Origin: Bacillus sp. Marseille-P3661
GTDB taxonomy: Bacteria; Bacillota; Bacilli; Bacillales; Bacillaceae_J
Direction: 5' to 3'
DNA: 64,000 nucleotides
Assembly (NCBI RefSeq): GCF_900240995.1
Contig: NZ_LT965953.1
Location: 827,303 to 891,302, forward strand
Position numbers and translations under genes: made by a program
Notes under the pieces: model-generated
Databases searched by the model: none
What the model was told of the DNA's origin: nothing
Seen by the model: only the letters and a program-made list of their open reading frames with translations
In this document: piece after piece, positions 53,371-64,000 of the stretch
How the letters are laid out: each line of letters opens with the position of its first letter
How positions within the stretch are numbered: the first letter of the stretch is position 1

Positions 53371-54021
53371 ATGAATAAATTTGTTGCTTCCATTTCAGCA
53401 GCAATGGTTTTAGGTGGATTAGTTGGATGTGGTGTGAATGATAACGCACAGGATATTATGGATAATGATAGTCCTGTGACGCAGGTAGGATATGCAAATA
53501 ATGACCGGGATGGGGCCTTTACAAATATAAATGATCGTGGCTTTAATGATCAAGAAATGTTTGACCAGGTTGATGCCTTGAACGTTGGACACCGCATGGG
53601 AGATAGTATGGAAGATGGGGAAGCTGTTTCACAAAGGGGAACGTACGGACATAATGATACGAATTTCCATGGGCAGTATAATACAACGATAAACGGAATG
53701 CCAACAAGCTCCTATAACACCCTACATGATCATGTTATTGCTCAGCACATTGCAGACCGTATTGAGCATGTTAGGAATGTGAAGGATGTAGCTACCGTTA
53801 TTGATGGAAGAACCGTATTAGTAGCAATCGATACAAACGATAATAATGATACCAATGTTGAGCGTGAAGTTCGTCGTATTGCTGAAGGGATGTCAAATGG
53901 ACGGAAAGTCAGAGTTGTAACGGATGAAGGTATTGTAGAACGAGTTCGTTCTCTTAATAATGGAACCAACAACAACCGAAATGTAGATACTGATTTGTCT
54001 GATATGCTTATTGACAAATAA
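53371..54021 (+). CDS. coxA: CoxA/YhcN-family sporulation lipoprotein
   Basis: 216 residues from ATG 53371, behind AAGGGGGC. Lipobox LVGC after a signal peptide (about 1-23), then an Asp/Asn-rich linker. The C-terminal YhcN/YlaJ domain (about 125-200) has IADRIEHVRNVKDVATVIDGR and VEREVRRIAEG. In B. subtilis CoxA is in the spore cortex, follows safA and belongs to this family. Here the methyltransferase gene is inserted between them. Positional identification; the alternative label is YhcN. Confidence 0.85.
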   Translation: MNKFVASISAAMVLGGLVGCGVNDNAQDIMDNDSPVTQVGYANNDRDGAFTNINDRGFNDQEMFDQVDALNVGHRMGDSMEDGEAVSQRGTYGHNDTNFHGQYNTTINGMPTSSYNTLHDHVIAQHIADRIEHVRNVKDVATVIDGRTVLVAIDTNDNNDTNVEREVRRIAEGMSNGRKVRVVTDEGIVERVRSLNNGTNNNRNVDTDLSDMLIDK

Positions 54022-54031
54022 CTCTGTATTA

Positions 54032-54066
54032 AAACATGATGGGAGCGCCCATCATGTTTTTTTTTG
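54032..54066 (+). terminator. Terminator after coxA
   Basis: AAACATGATGGG (54032-54043) and CCCATCATGTTT (54048-54059) form a perfect stem with an AGCG loop, then eight Ts. The following 240 bp to bofC contains no other recognisable signal. Confidence 0.95.
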
Positions 54067-54304
54067 TATTGTTTTGGCCTAAATTTGATGAATGTATGCA
54101 GAATTATCATGGATGGATGTGTCAGAAGAGTACTGTACACAATAAACTCTTTAATCCATGAATAACTTTTTCTATTCTAAGAAAGAAACAAAACTCTTTG
54201 GATAAAAATACTATTTGCTGGAGAGAATACTAATGGTGGCATAATTGAAGTTATTTTGCCTAATATTTGCATAAACTTTTAATTAAAAATGAGGTGACGA
54301 GATC

Positions 54305-54877
54305 ATGACTCCTTTATTTCAAAAGGCCAATGTAATTAAATTTATTATAGGCTCATTATTGGTAGGCGGGATTTCAGTTGCGCTCGTAATTTTTCCAACC
54401 GCTGCTGAAAAAAATGAAGGGGAATTAGATCAGAATAATACAGTATTGCAGAATGAGGCGATGGAGGTAACCGGACCTCTTACCGTAAATATTATATTAA
54501 AACGATATTATTTGGATGGAGCGGTGAGCGAGGAAACGGTTCAGGAAACAATTTGGTCCATGGAGGATTTCTGGGCACAGTATGAAGATTGGCAGCTTGT
54601 TGATCAAAGTGAAGGGGAAATGGTCTTTAAACGAAATGTAAATGATATATCACCTCTTCTCAAGGCTGATGGTTATTTTGGAATCTCACAAGAAGGTATC
54701 CTCACAATATATAAAGGAAAACCAGGTTCTGAGGAAGTAATCCAATCGTTTTTCCAAATTGATGTTAGTAAATTAGAAAGTCGCCAACAGGAGGAATTAA
54801 AGCAAGGTATACCTGTAGTCTCAAAGGATCGATATCAAGAAGTAATCGAAAGCTTTAAAAGTCTTTCGACCCAATAA
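54305..54877 (+). CDS. bofC: Forespore regulator BofC
   Basis: 190 residues. One N-terminal membrane helix or signal peptide (about 12-31) leads to an extracytoplasmic domain with ILKRYYLDGAVSEETVQETIW (about 64-84) and YFGISQEGILTIYKG, both standard in BofC. It restrains SpoIVB in the intermembrane space of the sporangium and so delays activation of pro-sigma-K processing by SpoIVFB, encoded at 36693-37547. SD GAGGTGACG. Upstream of ruvA as in B. subtilis. Confidence 0.9.
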   Translation: MTPLFQKANVIKFIIGSLLVGGISVALVIFPTAAEKNEGELDQNNTVLQNEAMEVTGPLTVNIILKRYYLDGAVSEETVQETIWSMEDFWAQYEDWQLVDQSEGEMVFKRNVNDISPLLKADGYFGISQEGILTIYKGKPGSEEVIQSFFQIDVSKLESRQQEELKQGIPVVSKDRYQEVIESFKSLSTQ

Positions 54878-55037
54878 ATTGTCTTACTATTTAAGTGTAT
54901 ATATACAACGAAGGGTCAGTTACTTATAATAATAAGTCTGGCCCTTTTCTTACTTCATATGTAATATGTATAAAGAAAATATGATAAAATGGTTAAGTAA
55001 ATAGAAATACACGTTCGCAGTTAGGGAGAGAATTCTT

Positions 55038-55652
55038 TTGATTGAATTTGTTAATGGTAATGTTGATTATATCAGCCCAGAGTATATTGTTATTGATGTA
55101 TCTGGTGTAGGCTATCAAATATTTACGCCAAATCCATATATTTTTCAGAAAGACTTAAATAAAGATGTCAGGATCTATACACATCAATATGTTAGAGAAG
55201 ATTTAATTGCACTGTATGGCTTTCAAACAAGAGAGGAAAAAATGTTGTTTATAAAGCTGCTTAATGTCTCTGGCATTGGCCCAAAGGGTGCATTAGCAAT
55301 CATTGCATCAGGCCAGCCGAGTCAGGTTGTACAGGCGATTGAGGATGAAGATGAAAAATTTTTAGTTAAGTTTCCGGGTGTTGGTAAAAAAACAGCTCGC
55401 CAAATTATCCTTGATTTAAAAGGGAAACTAAACGATGTATTACCAGACTTAATGCCAAATCTATTTACGCATGAGGAACATATGGAACCATCTACTAAAC
55501 ATGCCATTGAATTAGAAGAGGCATTTGAGGCATTAAAAGTTCTAGGTTACGCTGAGAAAGAAATAAATAAAATTAAACCTGTTCTAACAAAGGAAGAACA
55601 GCTTTCAACAGATCAATATATTAAGAAAGCATTGCAGTTATTATTGAGGTAG
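55038..55652 (+). CDS. ruvA: Holliday junction helicase subunit RuvA
   Basis: 204 residues from TTG 55038, behind TAGGGAGAG. The N-terminal OB fold starts [19 protein letters not shown]. Two helix-hairpin-helix motifs ([30 protein letters not shown]) bind the junction, and domain III is at 150-204 ([15 protein letters not shown]). Works with RuvB, encoded 16 bp downstream. Confidence 0.97.
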   Translation: MIEFVNGNVDYISPEYIVIDVSGVGYQIFTPNPYIFQKDLNKDVRIYTHQYVREDLIALYGFQTREEKMLFIKLLNVSGIGPKGALAIIASGQPSQVVQAIEDEDEKFLVKFPGVGKKTARQIILDLKGKLNDVLPDLMPNLFTHEEHMEPSTKHAIELEEAFEALKVLGYAEKEINKIKPVLTKEEQLSTDQYIKKALQLLLR

Positions 55653-55668
55653 GAAGGAGGAAGTTTCA

Positions 55669-56670
55669 ATGGATGAACGGATCGTTTCAAGTGAATATGT
55701 AATGGATGAGGATTCGTTTGAACAAAGTCTGAGGCCCAAACTTTTAGATCAATATATTGGTCAAGAAAAAGTAAAAGAAAATTTGAAGATCTTTATTGAA
55801 GCAGCTAAATTGAGACAGGAATCACTGGATCATGTTTTGCTTTATGGGCCACCTGGGTTAGGTAAAACCACACTTGCTGCGATTATTTCAAATGAAATGG
55901 GCGTCCAAATGAGAACGACATCAGGCCCTGCAATTGAACGGCCAGGAGATTTGGCTGCCATTCTGACCTCGTTAGAGCCAGGCGATGTATTATTCATAGA
56001 CGAAATCCATCGTTTACAAAGAAGTGTGGAGGAAGTTTTATATTCTGCACTTGAAGACTTCTGTATTGATATTGTTATTGGCAAGGGTCCAGGAGCTCGG
56101 TCCGTTCGATTGGATTTACCTCCGTTTACTTTAGTGGGAGCAACAACAAGAGCTGGTTCGCTGACAGCACCTCTACGAGACCGATTTGGCGTATTAAGCC
56201 GTTTAGAATATTATAAAGTCGAGGAATTAAGAAATATTGTCAATCGAACAGCTGAAATTTTTAACTTAGAAATTGATTCATTAGCGGCTGACGAGATTGC
56301 TAGACGATCACGAGGTACCCCGAGGATTGCGAATCGTCTCTTAAGAAGAGTACGCGATTTTGCACAAGTGCGTGGTAATGGTACAATTACGGCAGTATTG
56401 GCTTCGAACTCATTGGAAATGCTTCAAGTTGATCGTCTTGGTTTGGACCATATTGATCATAAACTATTGTTAAGTATTATTGAAAAATTTATGGGTGGAC
56501 CTGTTGGTTTGGATACAATCGCTGCAACAGTGGGGGAAGAATCACATACAATTGAGGAAGTATATGAACCATACTTACTGCAAATTGGATTCTTACAACG
56601 AACACCTAGAGGAAGAATTGTGACGCCATTGGTCTATGAGCATTTTCAGTTGGAGGTGCCTAAAAAGTAA
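55669..56670 (+). CDS. ruvB: Holliday junction helicase subunit RuvB
   Basis: 333 residues. [20 protein letters not shown], Walker [10 protein letters not shown] (about 63), Walker [10 protein letters not shown], sensor 1 GATTRAG and the winged-helix C-terminus with [19 protein letters not shown]+ motor for branch migration. SD AAGGAGG before ATG 55669; it almost touches the following small gene. Confidence 0.98.
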   Translation: MDERIVSSEYVMDEDSFEQSLRPKLLDQYIGQEKVKENLKIFIEAAKLRQESLDHVLLYGPPGLGKTTLAAIISNEMGVQMRTTSGPAIERPGDLAAILTSLEPGDVLFIDEIHRLQRSVEEVLYSALEDFCIDIVIGKGPGARSVRLDLPPFTLVGATTRAGSLTAPLRDRFGVLSRLEYYKVEELRNIVNRTAEIFNLEIDSLAADEIARRSRGTPRIANRLLRRVRDFAQVRGNGTITAVLASNSLEMLQVDRLGLDHIDHKLLLSIIEKFMGGPVGLDTIAATVGEESHTIEEVYEPYLLQIGFLQRTPRGRIVTPLVYEHFQLEVPKK

Positions 56671-56671
56671 G

Positions 56672-56863
56672 ATGGGTAAACTTTTAATAATTGCCGGGAT
56701 AGTTTTAATCGTTGTGGGTTTGCTTTGGCAGTTTGTAGGCCGTTTACCGGGAGATATAGTATATAAAAAAGGTAATGTAACCTTTTTCTTTCCCATTGTA
56801 ACCTCCATCGTAGTTAGCATTGTACTATCTTTAGTATTTTATTTTATTGGCCGCTTTCGATAA
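56672..56863 (+). CDS. DUF2905 small membrane protein
   Basis: 63 residues from ATG 56672, one base after the ruvB stop, with GGAGG upstream inside ruvB. Two membrane helices: [20 protein letters not shown] and [20 protein letters not shown], separated by [12 protein letters not shown]. This G-D-I-x-x-x-x-GN loop is typical of DUF2905. Function unknown. Found between ruvB and queA in many bacilli. Confidence 0.88.
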   Translation: MGKLLIIAGIVLIVVGLLWQFVGRLPGDIVYKKGNVTFFFPIVTSIVVSIVLSLVFYFIGRFR

Positions 56864-56883
56864 CTATAGTGAAGGAGTTAAAT

Positions 56884-59066
<2,183 letters not shown>

Positions 59067-59217
59067 TAACAAAAGTCGTTTTTATACTGTATAGAACTAC
59101 TTTGTTTCCCGAACTTATAACTGTCTTTAGTAGGCATTTATCATCAAAATGGAATATTTTCGATGGTTTTAGAATATGTTTAAAAAATACATAGACAAGC
59201 TATAAAGGAGGATTACT

Positions 59218-59481
59218 ATGGATGTAATTTATCAGGTATTACCGTTAGTGGCGATGTTTGCAATTTTTTATTTCTTGCTTATTCGTCCACAGCAAAAAAA
59301 GCAAAGAGCAGTTCAAACGATGCAGTCTAATTTGCAAAAAAATGACAAGATTGTAACGATTGGTGGTTTACACGGAATCATTGATTCTCTTGATGAGGAC
59401 AAGATTGTAATCAAATGCGGCGATGGCTCTCGTTTGACTTATGACCGTAATGCAGTAAGAGAAGTACTGAATAAAGACTAA
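59218..59481 (+). CDS. yajC: Preprotein translocase subunit YajC
   Basis: 87 residues. One membrane helix (about 6-24: VLPLVAMFAIFYFLLIRPQQ), then a short cytoplasmic domain with NDKIVTIGGLHGIIDSL. Membrane partner of SecDF. SD AAGGAGG, 7 bases upstream. In 59067-59217 I see no other feature. A strong terminator follows. Confidence 0.95.
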   Translation: MDVIYQVLPLVAMFAIFYFLLIRPQQKKQRAVQTMQSNLQKNDKIVTIGGLHGIIDSLDEDKIVIKCGDGSRLTYDRNAVREVLNKD

Positions 59482-59486
59482 GAAAG

Positions 59487-59523
59487 AAAACGGATATTTC
59501 ATATTGAAATATCCGTTTTTTCC
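59487..59523. terminator. Bidirectional terminator between yajC and yrzE
   Basis: AAAACGGATATTTCA pairs with TGAAATATCCGTTTT around TAT, flanked by A-rich and T-rich runs, so it can serve yajC and the convergent gene. Confidence 0.9.
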
Positions 59524-59537
59524 CTTTGTAGAGACTA

Positions 59538-59918
59538 TTAAGCTCTTCTACCGGCAGTATTTACACCAAGAACACCGCCGATGATAGCAACTAGAATATA
59601 ACTGCTATGATATAATAATTGCTGAATTGAGAAGCTTGCTTGGTATCCTAAAAACTGAACTAAAAAGACTAAAAGAGAAAATAATAAACCTGTTCCTGCA
59701 CCAATTAGCCAGCCCTTCTGTTTGCCTTTTCCCCCAGAAACGAAACCACCAATAAACAAGGCTAAAAATGATAATGCCATAATTGGCCAAGTCAACGCAG
59801 TTTCTTGAATTGATGTAAAACGTAACAGCAGTGATAACATAATACTGGTTGATAGGACAATGATAAATATTGTGATAACTCCGTACAGCATGGCCATAAA
59901 TGAATTCTTTGTTGACAT
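59538..59918 (-). CDS. yrzE: TIGR04086-family membrane protein (YrzE-like)
   Basis: 126 residues. Four hydrophobic segments (about 8-30, 40-60, 70-90, 98-120) with GGFVSGGKGKQKGWLIGAGTG between the second and third, the family's conserved loop. Function unknown. B. subtilis yrzE occupies this place. Minus strand, SD GGGGGC before the ATG. Confidence 0.85.
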   Translation of the reverse strand: MSTKNSFMAMLYGVITIFIIVLSTSIMLSLLLRFTSIQETALTWPIMALSFLALFIGGFVSGGKGKQKGWLIGAGTGLLFSLLVFLVQFLGYQASFSIQQLLYHSSYILVAIIGGVLGVNTAGRRA

Positions 59919-60085
59919 ATTGAGCCCCCTTTATACAGTCTTAAGAGGTTGTACGAACCCTTACTAGTAACTTATTCCGTACCATCTGCATTTAGAATTA
60001 AAAATTGGAAAAACCTTCGTTTCATGTTAGATGAACTATTGGTTAAAACTAAACTTACATGCGCATACAAGGAGCGAGGACCAAC

Positions 60086-60742
60086 ATGGAAGTTCTTACA
60101 ATTGTTTTGCGAACGTTATTTCTCTATATGCTAATTATCCTCATTTTTAGAATAATGGGTAAAAGAGAGATAGGGGAATTAAGTTTATTAGATCTTGTTG
60201 TGTTTATGATGATAGCCGAGATGGCTGCAATAGCTATCGAAGACCCTTCTAAACCGCTAGTATTAACAATTATTCCAATGACAATTTTATGTTCCATTCA
60301 AATATTGTTGGCATTCATCTCATTAAAAAGTGAGAAATTTCGGGATGTGATTGATGGAAAACCATCAATTCTCATTGATCAAGGTGAAATCGATAAACAG
60401 GAAATGAAGAAGCAAAGATATAATATGGATGATCTCCTCGTTCAACTAAGAGAAAAAGATATTAGAAGTGTAGCCGATGTAGAATTTGCAATCTTAGAAC
60501 CCTCAGGTAAATTATCTGTCTTTGAAAAAAGTAAATACAATACAATAAACCATGTTTATAACGTACCACTTCCTTTAATAAAAGATGGAATTATTCAGGA
60601 AGATCAGCTACAACGAATGAATAAAACAAACTTATGGTTGCGTCAAGAGCTAAGAAAACTTGGATATAAGGATGTTAAAAAAATTATGTATTGTTCTATG
60701 AATGATGACGGTACGCTGTTTGTTAATTTAAAAAACGAATAA
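60086..60742 (+). CDS. yrbG: DUF421 membrane protein (YrbG-like)
   Basis: 218 residues from ATG 60086, with GAGGACC upstream. Three N-terminal membrane helices, FRIMGKREIGELSLLDLVVFM at the family's signature site (about 22-42), then a cytoplasmic domain with DGKPSILIDQGEIDKQEMKKQ and LREKDIRSVADVEFAILEPSG. In related spore-formers DUF421 proteins are linked to germination or sporulation. Located between yrzE and spoVB as in B. subtilis. Confidence 0.9.
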   Translation: MEVLTIVLRTLFLYMLIILIFRIMGKREIGELSLLDLVVFMMIAEMAAIAIEDPSKPLVLTIIPMTILCSIQILLAFISLKSEKFRDVIDGKPSILIDQGEIDKQEMKKQRYNMDDLLVQLREKDIRSVADVEFAILEPSGKLSVFEKSKYNTINHVYNVPLPLIKDGIIQEDQLQRMNKTNLWLRQELRKLGYKDVKKIMYCSMNDDGTLFVNLKNE

Positions 60743-60751
60743 TAATTCAAA

Positions 60752-60797
60752 AACACCTCTTTTGGTTAAGAAAGTACCAATTAAGAGGTGTTATTTT
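60752..60797. terminator. Bidirectional terminator between yrbG and spoVB
   Basis: AACACCTCTT (60752-60761) and AAGAGGTGTT (60783-60792) with a 21-base loop; A-rich on the left and T-rich on the right. Confidence 0.75.
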
Positions 60798-60813
60798 ATA
60801 GTTTAGGAAAAAT

Positions 60814-62403
60814 TTATTTTATGGTAGTTGAACCAGGAATAAGTGCTGCTAGTTTTGGTCCTATAATAGGAATTCGACTGATTTCTCGTTTATGAACCAA
60901 TTTTAATAATATCAGCATTAGAATGTAAATAATTGTTGTTATGATAATGGCAAGTAGTGTTCGATATGATAACGGTAAGTTAAATAATAAATATTTAAAT
61001 GCTAACGCACCAATAGAGCCGGAAATTATCATTGTAAATAAACTTTTAATATAGTCTTTTACATAAAAAGTATAGCTAATTGTTTTTACTACTGTTGCAA
61101 AATGTAGTAGAGTTACTAAGAGTATACCGAGAATAATCGCTAATGCTACACCCATTATTCCAAGCTCAGGACGGGATGCAAAAATAAATATTGCTGTAAT
61201 TTTTACAAACGCTCCAATTAAGCTATTAATCATAGCTGCTCTTGCTAAATTAAGGGCCTGTAATGTTGCTTGCAATGGCCCTTGGAAATAAGAAAAAATG
61301 AAAAAAGGTGCCATTAATTGTACAAAGACAGCTGATTTACTAGAATTATACATGAGTTCCATAATAGGGGAAGCAAATACATAAAGTACAACAACTGAAA
61401 GTCCGCCAGTGACTAACGCTAAACGCATTGCTTGTTGTAGACGGTGTTCGATCACTAACGTTTTCCCTTTTGCAGCCGCTTCACTTATCGCTGGAACTAG
61501 GGAAACTGATAATGAAGTCGTTACAAACGATGGTAATAATAATAAGGGAATTACATAACCCGTCAATTCTCCATATTGCTTGGTGGCCATAACAGTTGTA
61601 ACGCCCGCAATGGCTAAGCTTTGGGAAACTACGATAGGCTCAAAGAAATATGAGAGTGAGCCGATTAAACGGCTCCCTGTTGTTGGTAAAGCAATTGTTA
61701 ATAGTTCTCCTAATGTTTGTTTACCTGACTTAATTTGTATGAAGAACTTTTTTCTAATTCGAATTCGTTTTTTCATTTTGAACATTGCAAATACATAAAT
61801 GAGTGATGCGAGCTCTCCAAGCACAGCGGAAGCAATAGCTCCTGCAGCTGCAAATTCAACTCCATATGGAAGTAGTGCTTTGGTCATGACAGCAACTAAA
61901 CAAATTCGAACAATTTGTTCTATTACTTGTGAGTACGCAGCAGGGCGCATGTTTTGTAAGCCTTGAAAATAGCCTCTTAATACAGATGACAATGCTACAA
62001 TCGGTACAATTGGCGAAATTGCAATTAATGGGTAATAGGCTCTTGAATCAGTTAATAATGTATTCGAGATAAATGGAGCAAACAGTATTAATCCTGTTGT
62101 AAAAATAATACTTAATACTCCAGTAATAGATAAAGAAACAACAAGGATTTTTTTTATTTTGGTTCGATCGCCATTCGTGTCTGCCTCCGCAACGAGCTTG
62201 GAAATAGCGACAGGCAATCCCATTTGGGTTAAGGTGATTGTTAATACTAATGTTGGCACGGCCATCATATAAAGACCGACGCCTTCTTCACCCATGATCC
62301 GAGCAACTACAATTCGATTTACGAATCCTAAGAAACGGGTAATTAATCCTGCTATAATTAGTATTAAAGTTCCTTGCAAAAAACTTTGCTTAAACTTAGA
62401 CAT
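60814..62403 (-). CDS. spoVB: Stage V sporulation protein B (MATE/Wzx-like flippase)
   Basis: 529 residues from ATG 62403, behind AGGGAACG. About 14 membrane helices. FLQGTLILIIAGLITRFLGFVNRI (split motif: FLQGTLIL, ITRFLGFVNRI) and RIMGEEGVGLYMMAVP start the protein. ALPTTGSRLIGSL and LRGYFQGLQNMRPAA (about 148) are typical of the SpoVB/MurJ-like polysaccharide flippases. SpoVB is needed for spore cortex synthesis, probably as a lipid II carrier. Transcribed opposite to yrbG and comN. Confidence 0.94.
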   Translation of the reverse strand: MSKFKQSFLQGTLILIIAGLITRFLGFVNRIVVARIMGEEGVGLYMMAVPTLVLTITLTQMGLPVAISKLVAEADTNGDRTKIKKILVVSLSITGVLSIIFTTGLILFAPFISNTLLTDSRAYYPLIAISPIVPIVALSSVLRGYFQGLQNMRPAAYSQVIEQIVRICLVAVMTKALLPYGVEFAAAGAIASAVLGELASLIYVFAMFKMKKRIRIRKKFFIQIKSGKQTLGELLTIALPTTGSRLIGSLSYFFEPIVVSQSLAIAGVTTVMATKQYGELTGYVIPLLLLPSFVTTSLSVSLVPAISEAAAKGKTLVIEHRLQQAMRLALVTGGLSVVVLYVFASPIMELMYNSSKSAVFVQLMAPFFIFSYFQGPLQATLQALNLARAAMINSLIGAFVKITAIFIFASRPELGIMGVALAIILGILLVTLLHFATVVKTISYTFYVKDYIKSLFTMIISGSIGALAFKYLLFNLPLSYRTLLAIIITTIIYILMLILLKLVHKREISRIPIIGPKLAALIPGSTTIK

Positions 62404-62520
62404 AACGTTCCCTGCCTTCAAAAAAGTATAGCTATTCGCTACAATTATTTATATGCTTGTATTAAGGTCAAGCATGACAAGTTTTCGGGTGAAACAGAAA
62501 TAAAGGAGGAAATTCTGAAA

Positions 62521-62799
62521 ATGATTATAAAAAATTCAGTGGAATATTATAAGAAACAGGTGAAACCGGCGATTGAGAGCAAAGTGGAGGAGCTTCGTCT
62601 ATTAGGATATGATCGTGTTACAGAGGAAGAGGTTTGGGATTGTTTACATAAAAAAGTATGGAAAAAGAACAATGTAAAAGCATTGCATGAAATAGTGGAG
62701 GATATCCTAACATTAAAAGTAGGTACATATATGAGTTATATAACCGTTAAAGCATACCAAGCGCCGGATTTCTTTAGTGAATTTGAAAACTTTAAGTAA
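62521..62799 (+). CDS. comN: Post-transcriptional regulator ComN (YrzD)
   Basis: 92 residues from ATG 62521, with AAAGGAGG upstream. VEYYKKQVKPAIESKVEEL and the Trp-rich EEEVWDCLHKKVWKK are typical. ComN tunes comE mRNA in B. subtilis competence, acting with DivIVA. Located between spoVB and secDF as in that genome. It could also influence pilus or pseudopilus expression here, but that is speculative. Confidence 0.88.
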   Translation: MIIKNSVEYYKKQVKPAIESKVEELRLLGYDRVTEEEVWDCLHKKVWKKNNVKALHEIVEDILTLKVGTYMSYITVKAYQAPDFFSEFENFK

Positions 62800-62822
62800 C
62801 CAAAGCTGTGCATTACAACAAA

Positions 62823-62851
62823 TTGACTATAATACTACAATTTTCTATAAT
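62823..62851 (+). promoter_or_regulatory. Strong sigma-A promoter upstream of secDF
   Basis: TTGACT (62823-62828) and TATAAT (62846-62851), spacing exactly 17. Transcription should start near 62858, about 400 nt before secDF. Confidence 0.85.
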
Positions 62852-62857
62852 GGACAT

Positions 62858-63024
62858 ATTGAAAAAATGCCTGTACTTATTATTACTTATTATTAATGAT
62901 GTTGATATTCAGGTGATTTGTTATTAAACGGGGCTTATCCCGGTGTTTTCTTACTATCATCGGAACAAGTTGATAGTATATGAAAACTCGGCATTCGTAT
63001 TGGTCGAAAGCCGTGGTTTTTTAA
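62858..63024 (+). ncRNA. Structured leader or small RNA between comN and secDF
   Basis: Downstream of the promoter are: hairpin CGGG (62929-62932) with CCCG (62939-62942); TACTATCA (62952-62959) with TGATAGTA (62971-62978); and a terminator-like helix AAAACTCGGC (62983-62992) with GCCGTGGTTTT (63010-63020), ending in TT. A competing helix pairs CCGGTGTTTTC (62940-62950) with GAAAACTCGG (62982-62991). The last strand is shared, so antiterminator and terminator exclude each other. This looks like an attenuation leader for secDF or a separate small RNA of about 165 nt. No known family recognised. The remaining 63025-63264 shows only a secDF ribosome site. Confidence 0.55.
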
Positions 63025-63264
63025 TGTAGTTGAACCTTAGGAGCATTGACGTCTGCTCCTGCGCCTGCTCAGAAAAAGAACATCGAATAAACCATAGTTG
63101 TGTTGTTTTTCAAAAGCTATTGGTAAACTTATACACTTACCATTTTTTAAACTAACAAGATAAATAATGTATGATGTATAAGATGTTGATATCGTTAGGT
63201 GCATCAATAAATTTGCCATAAAAGGCAAAATTTGGCGTTTTTCAAATAGAAGGAGGAAATTCTA

Positions 63265-64000
63265 ATGGTCAAAAGAGGACGCATTGTCGCTTTTTTTCTT
63301 ATCGTCCTGCTGTTTGCAAGTACGATGGGACTTACCGTCAATGGGATTTTGAGTAATATAAAGCTAGGCCTTGATTTGCAAGGTGGATTTGAAGTTTTAT
63401 ATGAAGTAAAACCAATTAATGAAAATCAAGAGGTAGATCGGGATTTATTACTAAATACGGTAAGTGCGTTAAATAAACGTATTAATGTTATAGGAGTAAG
63501 TGAACCGAATATTCAAATCGAAGGAGAAGACCGGATTCGAGTTCAGCTTGCAGGTGTAGATGATGAGGAAAAGGCTCGTGAGCTTCTTTCAACTCAAGCA
63601 AAGCTTTCATTTAGAGATGTTTTCGATAATAAACTATTAGACGGAGCTGATTTACAAGAAGGTGGTGCAGCTCAATCATTTGATGATAAAAATCAACCTA
63701 TTGTTACGCTTACGCTAAAAGATGCGGATCAATTTGGACAAGTTACTGAGCAAATTAAAAATATGGCACCGAATAATTATCTAGTTATTTGGCTGGATTT
63801 TGTGGAGGGTTCAGACTCTTTTGCAAATGAATCACAAAAAATGGCAACTGGTGAAGAACCAAAATATTTATCAGCGGCAACTGTGAACGAGGTCCTTAAT
63901 ACGAAAAATGTCATGATTTCTGGCAACTTTACTGTTGAAGAAGCTAAACAGCTAGCAGACTTACTAAATGCAGGTTCACTGCCTGTTGAGTTAACAGAAA
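63265..64000 (+). CDS. secDF: Protein translocase SecDF, N-terminal part (truncated by window)
   Basis: ATG 63265 follows AAGGAGGAAAT. 245 residues are visible before the window ends. Membrane helix 1 (about 7-24) is followed by LGLDLQGGFEVLYEV, the SecD signature, then RINVIGVSEPNIQIEG and DRIRVQLAGV, and the beginning of the P1 domain. AGSLPVELTE at the end is typical of the SecD region that precedes helix 2. In Bacillus SecD and SecF are one protein; whether fusion applies here cannot be seen. Pairs with YajC to aid late steps of secretion. Confidence 0.95.
   Translation, partial: MVKRGRIVAFFLIVLLFASTMGLTVNGILSNIKLGLDLQGGFEVLYEVKPINENQEVDRDLLLNTVSALNKRINVIGVSEPNIQIEGEDRIRVQLAGVDDEEKARELLSTQAKLSFRDVFDNKLLDGADLQEGGAAQSFDDKNQPIVTLTLKDADQFGQVTEQIKNMAPNNYLVIWLDFVEGSDSFANESQKMATGEEPKYLSAATVNEVLNTKNVMISGNFTVEEAKQLADLLNAGSLPVELTE

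Noticed and set aside
63037-63228. 63-codon minus-strand frame before secDF
   Set aside because: No binding site, no recognisable product, and it overlaps the presumed secDF leader.

Overview
This window is a low-GC, endospore-forming Firmicute chromosome segment of the Bacillaceae type. The gene order is the conserved Bacillus block valS-folC-(comC)-spoIIB-maf-radC-mreBCD-minCD-spoIVFAB-rplU-prp-rpmA-spo0B-obg-pheBA-niaR-nifS-nadBCA-safA-coxA-bofC-ruvAB-queA-tgt-yajC-yrzE-yrbG-spoVB-comN-secDF. It is not B. subtilis itself: it carries an RNase E/G gene (rng), a complete type IV pilus locus where B. subtilis has only comC, an O-antigen-ligase-like gene between minD and spoIVFA, and a four-gene ATP-grasp cassette between valS and folC. 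The genus cannot be fixed from the sequence alone.

Layout. 1-137: tail of an unidentified gene. 549-3589: valS behind a T-box leader with specifier GTC. 3590-4009: intergenic repeats. 4040-8387 (minus): an accessory cassette of two RimK-like ATP-grasp ligases, an N-formylglutamate-amidohydrolase-like protein and a 617-residue membrane-anchored protein with a double-psi-barrel-like module. 8505-9803: folC. 9862-12237 (minus): three prepilin-like genes. 12374-27209: type IV pilus genes, namely two membrane proteins with long acidic tails, a PRC-barrel protein, a VanW/G5-like protein, pilB, pilT, pilC, the major pilin, a small membrane protein, prepilin peptidase, pilM, pilN and a pilO fused to LysM. 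27314-34303: spoIIB, maf, radC and the shape/division genes mreBCD and minCD. 34524-39117: Wzy-type ligase, spoIVFA/FB and rng. 39195-43917: L21 leader, rplU, prp, rpmA, spo0B, obg, pheB, pheA. 43918-44675: a mosaic repeat array. 44676-50086: NAD biosynthesis (niaR and nifS divergent from nadBCA). 50302-54877: safA with a 21-bp tandem repeat, an RNA methyltransferase, coxA, bofC. 55038-62799: ruvAB, queA, tgt, yajC, yrzE, yrbG, spoVB, comN. 62823-64000: a structured leader RNA and the truncated start of secDF.

The most notable system is the pilus locus. The major pilin gene is preceded by a sequence closely matching the class II cyclic-di-GMP riboswitch. It overlaps an intrinsic terminator so that ligand binding should turn the pilin ON. 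The PilB-type motor ATPase starts with an MshEN domain, a family known to bind c-di-GMP. This predicts two layers of c-di-GMP control, over pilin supply and over the motor, in a spore-forming Bacillus relative. The ATP-grasp cassette is the second candidate for an undescribed system. All assignments are from reading the sequence; no database search was run.
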